Assembly (NCBI GenBank): GCA_021545625.1
Contig: JAJRVH010000068.1
Coordinates: forward strand, 1 to 18,410
Origin: Zetaproteobacteria bacterium
GTDB taxonomy: Bacteria > Pseudomonadota > Zetaproteobacteria > Mariprofundales > Mariprofundaceae
Direction: 5' to 3'
Length of the DNA stretch: 18,410 nucleotides
The position numbers were made by a program, and so were the translations under genes. Positions 1 to 7,527 of the stretch are shown here, one piece after another. The notes under the pieces are model-generated. The model worked only from the letters and a program-made list of their open reading frames with translations. It made no database searches and was not told where the DNA came from. The stretch's first letter is position 1, and the number at the start of each line of letters is the position of its first letter.

Positions 1-640
1 GATAAAGACCAGTTGCTTTCCATCCTCCTCGCGAACGAACCGGATGCGCCGCAATAACCGTGGACACTGTTCCTTGCCACGGGTCGAGGTAAGTCGGATC
101 AGCGCATCCTCCATCACCCCCGCCTCGGAGACAGCTCGTAGCTCGACGGTTTCATACCGGGCATTGGACTTCAGGCGTGTGACGAAACGGATATCCTGCC
201 CGCACATCGCATGGAACCAGCCGTAATCGTTGTAGGCCCGATCAAACACATAAGTGGCTCCCGGTAACAATGGCAGGTTTCTGGCCGCCTTGCGGTCATG
301 GCACCTGGCCGTAGTGATGTTGAAGAAGACTGGCACCTCGGCATCGGGGTCGTACACGGTGTGTATCTTTACACCTGCCTTGCCACTGCGGAAGTGAGCC
401 CACGCAAAGCGCTGCTTGCACAGATCAATCGTGGTGGAATCGATCAGGCGAAACCATATCCTTGCCTGTCTTGCCGTCACGCGCCCGACTGAGCAGCCAG
501 TGGAATAACTCCAGATAGATCTGATGCGGACGCGAACGGTTGGCATCAGCCAGCGTTGATCGCTTCACCATGCGCCCGCCAACATGATAATGGCATCGGG
601 CGTGGCTACCCCAGGCCGGCATTCTGGGCGATGATGGCAT
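1..640 (-). pseudogene. IS4-type transposase remnant, frameshifted and cut by the window edge
   Basis: Read on the minus strand, this is a DDE transposase of the IS4 type. The N-terminal part (about 600 down to 455) includes the strongly typical segment VKRSTLADANRSRP. The reading frame then changes. The next frame, open to base 1, gives RLIDSTTIDLC (the first catalytic Asp region), then AHFRSGKAGVKIHTVYDPDA and ATYVFDRAYNDYGW (the second catalytic Asp). Removing one base from the run of three A (T on the minus strand) at 451-453 joins the frames as KDMV-RLIDSTTID, so a one-base insertion is the likely lesion. A stop also sits near 608 in the frame just upstream, and the usual first 60-70 residues are not recognisable. 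The C-terminal Glu region lies outside the window. No terminal inverted repeat or target duplication is visible. It is very probably inactive unless the frameshift is programmed or a sequencing error. Confidence 0.8.
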
Positions 641-807
641 TCATCTTGAGCCCAACATCGAACACAGCCTGAAACGGGCGCGTAAACAGCTTGGGCGATC
701 ATAAGGCGCCATCGCAAACCGCGCACGATCACTGCAACTGCCATTTGGATGAAAATCCGGTAAAACCGGCTAGCATGCCCGGGCCTTGCAGGCACAGGAG
801 CCCGTCT
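641..807. other. Short non-coding stretch between transposase remnant and next gene
   Basis: Nothing recognisable is seen here. It may hold the decayed start of the transposase gene (minus strand) and the promoter of the gene beginning at 808. No terminal repeat of an insertion sequence and no convincing promoter could be picked out. Open frames here lack similarity to anything I know. Confidence 0.35.
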
Positions 808-1461
808 ATGAATGCAGACACCCCCGACGACAGCCGCCTTAGAGACCGCTGGTGGCTGCTCATCATGCTGGGCGTCGTGGCCATCACCGCACTGGTATTC
901 GCCTGGAACAGCATGCAGCTCAAATCCGGCCGGCAGGAGCCGGGCGCCTGGCTGGATGATAACGGCCGGCTGCATGTGCTGGGACTCATCCTCGATCAAA
1001 CCACGCTACGGGAAGCTGAAACCCGCCTGAAAAGTCGCAGCGATGTGGCCCTGTACATCTATCCGAAGGGCCACCCGAAGGCGGGCATAACACTGGAAGC
1101 CTATTTTCCGTCCATTGCCGACCATACCAGGGTCATCCTGTTGCTGGATGCCGATATCCCGCTGCTGCATGATATCGAAAAGCGGGCCACCCGACCGCAT
1201 TTGTATCCGAACAGCGTCGCCCGCATGAATATCGCCGCACAGGATCATGAACGGGCGCTTTCCCTGCCCATTCATGCGCTGACCCTGATTCCCAGCGCCC
1301 GTATCACCCCCGAAGACCTGAAGGCGCGTTTTGGAAAACCCGACAGCTCGAAAAAGAATGGAAGCGGCGACATATCGATGACATATCGGAGTCTCGGCCT
1401 GACGGCCACCCTGAGTCAGGACGGCACCGCGAGCCTTTATTTTACAACTCCCCGGCCATGA
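808..1461 (+). CDS. Unrecognised membrane-anchored protein, 217 aa
   Basis: I do not recognise this family. The ATG at 808 is chosen because AGGAG lies 7 bases upstream (796-800); an open frame extends further upstream but has no ribosome binding site and an unlikely composition. The protein starts with a short charged segment, one membrane helix at about residues 16-33 (WLLIMLGVVAITALVFAW), then about 180 soluble residues. With this charge pattern the soluble part is probably periplasmic. Two segments, near residues 55-75 and again near 165-215 (ITPEDLKARFGKPD followed by a Tyr/Gly-rich strand region), loosely recall small BamE/SmpA-like folds; that is inference only. It stands alone: a transposase remnant lies upstream on the other strand, and the convergent safE-like gene ends 4 bases away. 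No cysteines or catalytic motifs are seen. Confidence 0.75.
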   Translation: MNADTPDDSRLRDRWWLLIMLGVVAITALVFAWNSMQLKSGRQEPGAWLDDNGRLHVLGLILDQTTLREAETRLKSRSDVALYIYPKGHPKAGITLEAYFPSIADHTRVILLLDADIPLLHDIEKRATRPHLYPNSVARMNIAAQDHERALSLPIHALTLIPSARITPEDLKARFGKPDSSKKNGSGDISMTYRSLGLTATLSQDGTASLYFTTPRP

Positions 1462-1465
1462 GCCG

Positions 1466-2143
1466 CTACCCCATATGATGCAGCGGCATGCCGCTGCCCC
1501 GCCAAATCGTCAGCAGGCCAATCAATAACAGCAATATGCCGGCCGCGCGCAGCAGCCAGCCGCGCAGTGCCGGCGCGATGCGCTGCAGGGCAGCCGGCGC
1601 CAGCACCATGGCAGGCACCGTCCCAAGGCCAAAACACACCATCATCAGCGCCGACATGGTTATATCGCCGGATTTCATGGCCAGCGCCAGGGCTGCATAA
1701 ACCAAACCACAGGGCAAAAGACCATTGGCCAGCCCCATGCTGAACCAGCCTGAAAGACGCGCCTGCTGTGCCAGGTGGTACGCAAGCCTGCTCAGGCCAA
1801 GCTTTTGCGATACCCGGGCCGTCGGACGTGCCAGAATATCGGGTAACACGCCGGCCAGATTCAGCCCGAAAACCGCCATGGCCATGCCGGCGAACCATGC
1901 CAGCCCCTGCTGTACAACATGGCCGCCGAAGCCACTCAGCCCCGCCCCCGCCATGCCCACCAGCAGCCCCAGCAGGACATAGGTCATGACACGGCCAAAC
2001 TGATAGGCGATCAGCCCGCGCCACCAGGTTCGGGGCCGGCTCAGACTCAGCGCCGAAACCAGTCCGCCGCACATGCCGAGACAATGGATGCTTCCGAAGA
2101 AGCCCATCGACAGCAGCAACAGCAGCGAGGCCCCTGTCGTCAT
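1466..2143 (-). CDS. TauE/SafE-like (UreH_2-type) membrane protein next to ccoS, 225 aa
   Basis: This is a multi-spanning inner-membrane protein of the group often annotated as sulfite exporter TauE/SafE family (UreH_2 type). It has about six hydrophobic helices. The family motif HCLGMCGG is at about residues 20-27 and GLLPCGLVY lies in the middle of the protein, placing Cys in two membrane helices. Family members are often found beside cbb3 assembly genes, where a role in metal or thiol handling is suspected but unproven. Its ATG overlaps the ccoS stop by four bases (ATGA), and no separate ribosome binding site is visible, so translation is probably coupled to ccoS. The C-terminal end lies 4 bases from the convergent 217-aa gene. 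True sulfite export is possible but not supported by anything here. Confidence 0.85.
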   Translation of the reverse strand: MTTGASLLLLLSMGFFGSIHCLGMCGGLVSALSLSRPRTWWRGLIAYQFGRVMTYVLLGLLVGMAGAGLSGFGGHVVQQGLAWFAGMAMAVFGLNLAGVLPDILARPTARVSQKLGLSRLAYHLAQQARLSGWFSMGLANGLLPCGLVYAALALAMKSGDITMSALMMVCFGLGTVPAMVLAPAALQRIAPALRGWLLRAAGILLLLIGLLTIWRGSGMPLHHMG

Positions 2144-2331
2144 AAACGATCGTCATCCGCATCTTGTTCGTTCTTTTCCGGCGCTGCCGGCATATCATCG
2201 TCATCCAGAATTCGATGCGCCGGCCCTTCCATATCCTCATACTGACCGCTTCTGACCGCCCAGAAAAACACCAGCACGCTGACCAGTCCCAGCAAAATCA
2301 TACCCGGAATCAGACCATAGATAACACTCAT
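2140..2331 (-). CDS. ccoS: CcoS, cbb3 oxidase maturation protein, 63 aa
   Basis: This is a small single-helix protein needed in studied bacteria for insertion of haem/copper cofactors into cbb3 oxidase. The membrane helix is at about residues 4-25. It is followed by the diagnostic segment FWAVRSGQYEDMEGPAHRIL and an acidic tail containing DDDD. Length is normal for the family. The ATG at 2331 has GGAGG about 5 bases upstream. Unusually for a cco cluster, it is not next to ccoI: a cytochrome c gene transcribed the other way separates them, so ccoS and the TauE/SafE-like gene form their own two-gene unit that must have a separate promoter in 2332-2469. Confidence 0.93.
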   Translation of the reverse strand: MSVIYGLIPGMILLGLVSVLVFFWAVRSGQYEDMEGPAHRILDDDDMPAAPEKNEQDADDDRL

Positions 2332-2396
2332 AGTTCCTCCGCAAGACCTGTATCCAGGATACTAGCATGCCCCGGACCTACGGCTCAGTATTTTCG

Positions 2397-2425
2397 TTGA
2401 CAAGTCGTATCGCACATGACATAAA
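2397..2425 (+). promoter_or_regulatory. Putative sigma-70 promoter of the cytochrome c gene
   Basis: A perfect -35 hexamer TTGACA (2397-2402) is followed by a 17-base spacer and CATAAA (2420-2425), a 4/6 match to the -10 consensus, in an AT-rich stretch. It sits about 45 bases upstream of the cytochrome c start. No operator-like dyad was evident. A start site near 2432 would give a 5' leader of roughly 38 bases containing the AGGAGG at 2459-2464. Prediction by eye only. Confidence 0.5.
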
Positions 2426-2469
2426 TTGCATTATAAATACATCTTATAGGGATACAACAGGAGGTGCAT

Positions 2470-2847
2470 ATGAAAAGGATGATCGTCATGGCAGCCTCGG
2501 TAGCTCTGCTGGGCGGCAGCCTGGCCGGCACCGCATGGGCCGGACCGGAAAGCAAGTGCAAGGCCTGTCACACTTTCGAACAGGGCGGCCGCCACAAGAC
2601 CGGCCCCAACCTGTTCGGCATCGTCGGCAAGAAAGCCGGCAGCACGGATTTCAAAAAATACAGCAAGGCTCTGAAAAATGCCGACTGGGTATGGAACGAA
2701 GAAAACCTCAAGGCCTGGGTTTGCGACTCCAAGAAAGCCATCAGGGATCTGACCGGTGACGAACATGCCAAAACCAGGATGGGCAAACAGAAAAAATGCG
2801 GCGACGATGCCGAGGCCGTCGTTGCCTTCCTGAAAACACTGCAGTAA
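2470..2847 (+). CDS. Exported class I cytochrome c, 125 aa
   Basis: This is a periplasmic monohaem electron carrier. The signal peptide (residues 1-24, ending AWA) precedes a mature protein of about 101 residues. The haem-binding CKACH is at residues 30-34, followed by the class I segment TGPNLFGIVGKKAG (44-57) and Met104 in KTRMG as the probable sixth haem ligand. This is the cytochrome c2/c550 type. Two extra cysteines, Cys85 (AWVCD) and Cys110 (KKCGD), are unusual for the family and could form a disulfide. The ATG at 2470 is preferred over the GTG at 2464 because AGGAGG (2459-2464) would overlap the latter. It lies between ccoI and ccoS on the opposite strand with its own promoter and terminator. 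Donation of electrons to the neighbouring cbb3 oxidase is a reasonable inference from position. Confidence 0.93.
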   Translation: MKRMIVMAASVALLGGSLAGTAWAGPESKCKACHTFEQGGRHKTGPNLFGIVGKKAGSTDFKKYSKALKNADWVWNEENLKAWVCDSKKAIRDLTGDEHAKTRMGKQKKCGDDAEAVVAFLKTLQ

Positions 2848-2872
2848 CCCCCTCTTCCTCCCCCGGGAAGTG

Positions 2873-2902
2873 AAGCGGCCGGCCTTAGCGTCGGCCGCTT
2901 TT
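2873..2902 (+). terminator. Intrinsic terminator after cytochrome c
   Basis: AAGCGGCCG (2873-2881) pairs perfectly with CGGCCGCTT (2892-2900) across a 10-base loop and runs into TTTT (2899-2902). It lies 26 bases after the cytochrome c stop. On the minus strand it directly follows the ccoI stop but has only a short T run there, so action on ccoI transcripts would be weaker. Confidence 0.8.
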
Positions 2903-2904
2903 CG

Positions 2905-5352
2905 TTATGCCCGTTCCGGTTGCGGCAGGCATGTGCGCCACCGGATCAGCACTGCATTGCCAATCACCAGCAGAGAACTGACCGGCATCGCAATGGCAGC
3001 AAAAACCGGGGTAACGAGCGCAGCCATCGCCAGCGGCACCAGAATCAGGTTATAGGCCAGCGAAAGCGACAGGTTTTGCCGGATCGTTCTCAGGGTCTGG
3101 CGCCCCAGCGCCAGCGCAAACGGAATTCGGCTCAGCTCGGAGCCCATCAGCACGACATCGGAGCATTCCATCGACACATCGGTACCCGAACCCATCGCCA
3201 ACCCGACATCGGCACATGCCAGAGCCGGTGCATCGTTGACACCGTCCCCCACCATCAACACCTTTTTTCCCTGCTTCTGTAACAGGCTGACATAGTGCGC
3301 CTTGTCCTCCGGCAACACCTCGCCGATCACCTCGATGTCTCCTCCAAGATGCCCGGCCAGCGCGGCGGCAGCCTGCTTCGAATCGCCGGTCAGCACCGTC
3401 ACCCCTGCTTTCATATCGAGAATTTGTTCGATCAACGCGACGACATCCTGCCGCAACCGGTCCTTGAGTCTGAACAGGCCAGCCAGATGCCCGTCGACCG
3501 CCATCCATACCAACGCACCATCGCCGGATGCCTGCCCGACATCCATCGCCATGCCTCGCTCTTTCATCAGCACGGCACTGCCGAGCAACACCTGTCTGCC
3601 GGCAACCGTCGCAGCCACGCCGCCATTGCAGGCATGCGCCTCGCGACAGTCCGGCAGCGACAATCCCCGCGCCTCCGCCTCGCCCGCCAGCGCCCTGGCC
3701 AAAGGATGCGTAAAGTGCATCTCAACCGCGGCCGCCATCTGTAACATCTCCGACGCATCCCGTCCATCCACGGGGCAAATCTCCGTCACGCGCATCGCGC
3801 CTTCGGTCAGGGTCCCCGTTTTGTCGAACACGACATGATCGATACCGGCCAGTGCTTCCAGCGCCTCGCCATTACGCACCAGCAACCCGTGCCGGGCGCC
3901 AAGGCCCGCCGCCACCGAAACAGCCATCGGAGTTGCCAGCCCCAGGGCACAGGGACAGGTAATAATCAGCACCGCGGCAGCGGCCAACAGAGCCTTTTCG
4001 AAATCCTGGCCCAGCCAGTAGGCAAAGGTGGATGCCGCGAGCAACAGCGTCACGAATACGAACCAGGGTACAATCCGGTCGGCGATACGCTGCACCCTGG
4101 CCTTCGAGCCCTGAGCCGCCTCCACCAGATGAATGATACGGGCCAGCGTCGTACCGGCACCTGTCTGCTCGACCTGCATCCGCAAAGGCGCCTCGCCGTT
4201 CACCGTGCCTGCCGACAGGCGTTCATTGCAATGCTTGTGCACCGGTCTTGATTCGCCGGTCAGCATCGACTCATCGACATGCCCTTCCCCGTCGATGATC
4301 AGACCATCAGCCGGAACCTTGTCGCCGGGCCGGACCAGCACAATATCGCCGGCTTTCAGCTTGCGCACAGCCACGCGTTCCTCGCCGCCATCACCGCGGA
4401 TACGGGTAGCCATGCGCGGTTGCAGCTCCATCAGCCGGGTCGTTGCCGATGTCGCATTGCGACGGGCCAGCGCCTCCAGATAACGGCCGACCAGAATCAC
4501 GAACAAAAAGGTCACCACCGTGTCGTAATACACATGTTCATGCCGGGCCAGTGTCTGGAATACCGAATAGCCCCACGTGGCCAGCGCGCCGATCGCAATC
4601 GGCACGTCCATATTCAACCGCCCGTGTCGCAGGGAGCTGGCCGCACCGGCAAGAAACGGACCGCCGGAATAGAACAGCACGGGCGTTGCAATGGCAAAGC
4701 TGACCCAGTGAAAAAACTGCGCATAACCGCCCGCATCGGCCGAAAATGCGCCGGCATAAAGGGCGATCGATATCCACATGATATTCAGCACGCCGAAGCC
4801 GGCAAAAGCCATACGAAACAACAGCCTGCGATTGCTGCGCCGGACCTGCCCCTCAAGGGCTTCCTGATTGAACGGCACGGCCGCATAGCCAATCGCGGCC
4901 AGCCTGCGCATTATCTCGGACAGCCTGATCTGATTTCTCTTCCAGCGGATCTGCAGACGCTTGTGCGCCAGGTTAACCTCGGCCTTCTGCACGCCAGGCA
5001 TATCGGACATCACCCGCTCGATAAGCCAGACACAGGCGGCGCAATGAATGCCATCAATCAGCAGCATCGCCTCGCAGCTGCCATCACTGTCCTCGCGAAC
5101 GAATTCCCGCCTCACCTCGTCCAGATCGTACTGATCAAGATCGGCCGGCATATCCGGCGGCGGCGCCAGTTGCACTTCGCGGCGATATACCTTGCGATAG
5201 AACTCATCGAGTCCCGAGTCATGAATGGCCTGGCAGACCGTCAGACAGCCGGAACAGCAGAATGCCCGCCTCTCGCCATCGATCTCGCCATGACAGGCGC
5301 TGAAACCCGTAACCGGAAGACCGCAATGATAGCAGCCGGATTGCCCGCTCAC
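2905..5352 (-). CDS. ccoI: CcoI, copper-transporting P1B-type ATPase for cbb3 assembly, 815 aa
   Basis: CcoI moves copper across the inner membrane for the haem-copper centre of cbb3 oxidase. Domains in order: an N-terminal Cys-rich zinc-ribbon-like region (CYHCG near residue 7, then FCCSGC near 32) typical of CcoI/FixI; a heavy-metal-associated domain with GIHCAAC (101-107); membrane helices; the actuator TGES (365-368); the copper-type CPC motif (466-468) in TCPCALGLATP; the phosphorylation site DKTGT (510-514); and the hinge GDGVND near residue 710. Full length for the family. The GTG at 5352 is the start: an in-frame TGA lies immediately upstream and no later Met precedes the first conserved cysteines. 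The ribosome binding site is weak. It is last in the ccoG-H-I unit, 45 bases after ccoH, and was possibly moved away from ccoS by the cytochrome c insertion. Confidence 0.95.
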   Translation of the reverse strand: MSGQSGCYHCGLPVTGFSACHGEIDGERRAFCCSGCLTVCQAIHDSGLDEFYRKVYRREVQLAPPPDMPADLDQYDLDEVRREFVREDSDGSCEAMLLIDGIHCAACVWLIERVMSDMPGVQKAEVNLAHKRLQIRWKRNQIRLSEIMRRLAAIGYAAVPFNQEALEGQVRRSNRRLLFRMAFAGFGVLNIMWISIALYAGAFSADAGGYAQFFHWVSFAIATPVLFYSGGPFLAGAASSLRHGRLNMDVPIAIGALATWGYSVFQTLARHEHVYYDTVVTFLFVILVGRYLEALARRNATSATTRLMELQPRMATRIRGDGGEERVAVRKLKAGDIVLVRPGDKVPADGLIIDGEGHVDESMLTGESRPVHKHCNERLSAGTVNGEAPLRMQVEQTGAGTTLARIIHLVEAAQGSKARVQRIADRIVPWFVFVTLLLAASTFAYWLGQDFEKALLAAAAVLIITCPCALGLATPMAVSVAAGLGARHGLLVRNGEALEALAGIDHVVFDKTGTLTEGAMRVTEICPVDGRDASEMLQMAAAVEMHFTHPLARALAGEAEARGLSLPDCREAHACNGGVAATVAGRQVLLGSAVLMKERGMAMDVGQASGDGALVWMAVDGHLAGLFRLKDRLRQDVVALIEQILDMKAGVTVLTGDSKQAAAALAGHLGGDIEVIGEVLPEDKAHYVSLLQKQGKKVLMVGDGVNDAPALACADVGLAMGSGTDVSMECSDVVLMGSELSRIPFALALGRQTLRTIRQNLSLSLAYNLILVPLAMAALVTPVFAAIAMPVSSLLVIGNAVLIRWRTCLPQPERA

Positions 5353-5397
5353 TCAGCCATATCCGACAGCCGGTTGCACATGAAACGACCCTGCGCT

Positions 5398-5901
5398 CTA
5401 ATCGGCGACGAAGATGCGTTTGGCGACATCATAGCTGCGCTCTCCCGAGCGAATCTGGGCAATCAGATCCCAGTGACCCGGCAACGGGAAACTGATCTCG
5501 CGCATAAAGGTACCGATATCGGTATAGGGCATATCGACCCTGAAGTCGTAGGATGCATCGCTGGGCCGATAGGCGAACAGCGTCACCTGCCCCGTGCGTA
5601 GCGGCCTGCCCTGATGATCCATCGCATAAAGACGCCAGGGCTGAAGCTTGCCCGCCTTCGGTGTGGCCGGGGGCAGCAGTTGCAGGCGCCAGCCATCCAC
5701 GGCCGCCTGCTCGCGCAGGGCCTCCTCGTGAAAATAGCGCTTGCCCTTCTCGTAATAATCCCTGACCACCAGATTCGGTGGCGACATGAATGCATAGGCG
5801 ATGAAAACGACATTGACGCCGACCGTCACCACAACGGCGGCGATAATGCCGCGCAACCACGGATTTTTCAGATCCGTTCTGACCTGCTCCTTCATATTCA
5901 T
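5398..5901 (-). CDS. ccoH: FixH/CcoH-like cbb3 assembly protein, 167 aa
   Basis: This protein is required for stable assembly of cbb3 oxidase in studied bacteria and acts at the inner membrane. A short cytoplasmic start is followed by one membrane helix (about residues 17-38) and the FixH-typical stretch PPNLVVRDYYEKGKRY just after it. The periplasmic beta-rich domain ends with PLPGHWDLIAQI and VAKRIFVAD, also typical. The ATG at 5901 has GGAGG 5 bases upstream; a second Met two codons later is possible. It starts 9 bases after the ccoG stop, so the two are clearly co-transcribed. Length matches the family. Confidence 0.93.
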   Translation of the reverse strand: MNMKEQVRTDLKNPWLRGIIAAVVVTVGVNVVFIAYAFMSPPNLVVRDYYEKGKRYFHEEALREQAAVDGWRLQLLPPATPKAGKLQPWRLYAMDHQGRPLRTGQVTLFAYRPSDASYDFRVDMPYTDIGTFMREISFPLPGHWDLIAQIRSGERSYDVAKRIFVAD

Positions 5902-5910
5902 GGCACCCTC

Positions 5911-7323
5911 CTAGGCCTTCGACGGGCCGATAAATACCGATTCATACTCAAGGCTGATCTCCGGCTTGTCGATACCCTGAAGGCGAAAACGAACCGGCGT
6001 ATTCGCCTGCTTCAGTTGCGTCCTGCGGGCCCGAAGAAACACATGGAACGGAATCGTCTTGCCCGACTTCAGGGTCACCGTATCGCCGTCCGCCGCCAGC
6101 AGCTGCAGCCCCGGCACGCCGCTGACACTCAGACGCAGGCGCAAATCCTCGGGCGTCTTGTTGACCGCCTTGAAGGTATATTTGTTCTGAATGCTGCCAT
6201 CGGACATCTGCATGAACAGTGGCTGCCGCTCGTGCACCACCGACAACTCGACCGGCGGGATATGGGTCAGTCCGTACAGGATGCCCGACACCGACAACAG
6301 AAAGATCGCGCTGTAAACGATGACCCTCGGACGCCGGTAAAGCGGCGGCAGCCGCTCGCCCAGCATTTCCTTTTCCGACATGTACCGGATCAGCCCCTTC
6401 GGACGTCCGACCTTTTCCATCACGCTGTCACAGGCATCGATGCACATGCCGCAGGTGATACAGCCTTCCTGCATGCCTTCGCGGATATCGACGCCGGTCG
6501 GGCACACGGCCACGCAAAGCTTGCAGTCCACGCAATCGCCCCGCGCCTCGTCCCCGCCTCGACTCTTGCCGCGTGGCTCGCCGCGTTTCGCGTCATAGGT
6601 CGGCAAAATCGTATCCTTGTCCACCATCACCCCCTGGATACGGGCATAGGGACACAGCCAGAAACATACCTGTTCGCGCATGAAACCGGCAAATACATAG
6701 GTACCGAAGATAAACGCAGCCAGTACGACCCAGGCGACCAGCGGCGCCTGAAGTGTCAGATAATCCACCCACAGCCGGTAAATATCGGTAAAATAGCCGG
6801 CGAAGGTCACACCAGTCAGGATTGCAATCAGCAGCCACAGGCTGTGCTTGAACAGCTTCAGGCGAATCTTGCGCGCATCCCAGGGGGCGGCATCAAGCTT
6901 GCGTCGCTGGATCGGGTTGCCTTCGATTTTGTCCTCCAGCCAGGTGAACCAGTCCGTCCATACAGTCTGGAAACAAAAATATCCGCACCAGACGCGCCCG
7001 GCCACGGCTGTGACACCGAACAGCGTCATGGCCAGCAGGATCAACACCAGCGACAACATCCATATATCCTGCGGCCAGATGGTCAGGGAGAAAAAATGGA
7101 ACTGGCGGTGAGGGATATCGAACAGAATTGCCTGATGTCCTTCCCAGCGTGCATAGGGAGACAGAAAGAACAGCAGCCACAGCGAGCCGGTCCACCATTT
7201 CAGGCTGCGGAAACGTCCTCCCATCCGCTTGGCATGGATGGTTTCGCCACCGGTATTGACATGCCAGTGCACCGCATCGGCATAAATCTCTTCAATGCTC
7301 TGGCCTTCTTTCCTTTCCGACAT
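5911..7323 (-). CDS. ccoG: CcoG/FixG/RdxA-like membrane iron-sulfur protein, 470 aa
   Basis: CcoG is an inner-membrane ferredoxin-like protein linked to cbb3 maturation; in some bacteria it reduces Cu(II) for the assembly route. Several membrane helices lie at about residues 45-60, 88-108, 160-180 and 195-215. The dicluster ferredoxin region has CVDCKLCVAVCP (Cys 264, 267, 270, 274) and CITCGMCIDAC (Cys 288, 291, 294, 298), enough for two 4Fe-4S clusters. Two extra membrane-side pairs, WCGYFC (113-117) and VCFWLCP (220-224), are family features. A fifth helix near 335-350 leads into the C-terminal immunoglobulin-like domain. The ATG at 7323 is chosen because GGAG lies 5 bases upstream; an in-frame ATG at 7389 would place a terminator hairpin inside the coding region. 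It follows a terminator by only 27 bases. Confidence 0.95.
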   Translation of the reverse strand: MSERKEGQSIEEIYADAVHWHVNTGGETIHAKRMGGRFRSLKWWTGSLWLLFFLSPYARWEGHQAILFDIPHRQFHFFSLTIWPQDIWMLSLVLILLAMTLFGVTAVAGRVWCGYFCFQTVWTDWFTWLEDKIEGNPIQRRKLDAAPWDARKIRLKLFKHSLWLLIAILTGVTFAGYFTDIYRLWVDYLTLQAPLVAWVVLAAFIFGTYVFAGFMREQVCFWLCPYARIQGVMVDKDTILPTYDAKRGEPRGKSRGGDEARGDCVDCKLCVAVCPTGVDIREGMQEGCITCGMCIDACDSVMEKVGRPKGLIRYMSEKEMLGERLPPLYRRPRVIVYSAIFLLSVSGILYGLTHIPPVELSVVHERQPLFMQMSDGSIQNKYTFKAVNKTPEDLRLRLSVSGVPGLQLLAADGDTVTLKSGKTIPFHVFLRARRTQLKQANTPVRFRLQGIDKPEISLEYESVFIGPSKA

Positions 7324-7350
7324 GATGACTCCCTGTTGCTGAACCAAACG

Positions 7351-7376
7351 CAAAAGGGGAGGCATCAAGCCTCCCC
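7351..7376 (-). terminator. Intrinsic terminator inside the cco cluster
   Basis: On the minus strand GGGGAGGC and GCCTCCCC form a perfect 8-bp stem (7369-7376 with 7356-7363) with a 5-base loop, followed by TTTTG. It sits 19 bases after the stop of the 36-residue ORF and 27 bases before the ccoG start. It probably ends most oxidase-subunit transcripts while letting some polymerase read into the assembly genes. Confidence 0.8.
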
Positions 7377-7395
7377 GTCTGCTTTTCATCCTACG

Positions 7396-7506
7396 CTATT
7401 CGCCTTCGTCGCTGTTGACCAGTCTGATGATCTTGTACGCCAGATAGCCGATGACAATCAGCGTGCCGACCAGTGAAATGATGGTACCGATCACAACCGC
7501 ATCCAT
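7396..7506 (-). CDS. 36-residue single-helix membrane protein between ccoP and ccoG
   Basis: The translated ORF begins MDAVVIGTIISLVGTLIVIG and ends with a charged tail (YKIIRLVNSDEGE). It has one membrane helix at about residues 3-24, a probable cytoplasmic C-terminus, and a strong ribosome binding site (AAGGAGG 5 bases before the ATG). It starts 21 bases after the ccoP stop and is followed by the terminator, making it the last gene of the oxidase-subunit unit. Size and topology resemble CcoM, the 37-residue single-helix subunit of Pseudomonas stutzeri cbb3 oxidase, but I see no residue-level match that I can vouch for. It could be a true accessory subunit or an assembly factor. Its good start signal and placement argue against chance. 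Confidence 0.75.
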   Translation of the reverse strand: MDAVVIGTIISLVGTLIVIGYLAYKIIRLVNSDEGE

Positions 7507-7527
7507 GACTACCTCCTTGTCTCCGGC

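Noticed and set aside
1480..1497. Perfect 18-base palindrome in the end of the TauE/SafE-like gene
   Set aside because: It lies inside coding sequence and has no T run on either side, so a terminator or operator role is not supported.
4279..5601. 440-codon open frame opposite ccoI
   Set aside because: Antisense shadow of a gene whose ATPase motifs are all intact.
5614..7476. 620-codon open frame opposite ccoG and ccoH
   Set aside because: Antisense shadow: it runs through the terminator and the 36-residue ORF, has no ribosome binding site and no recognisable domain.
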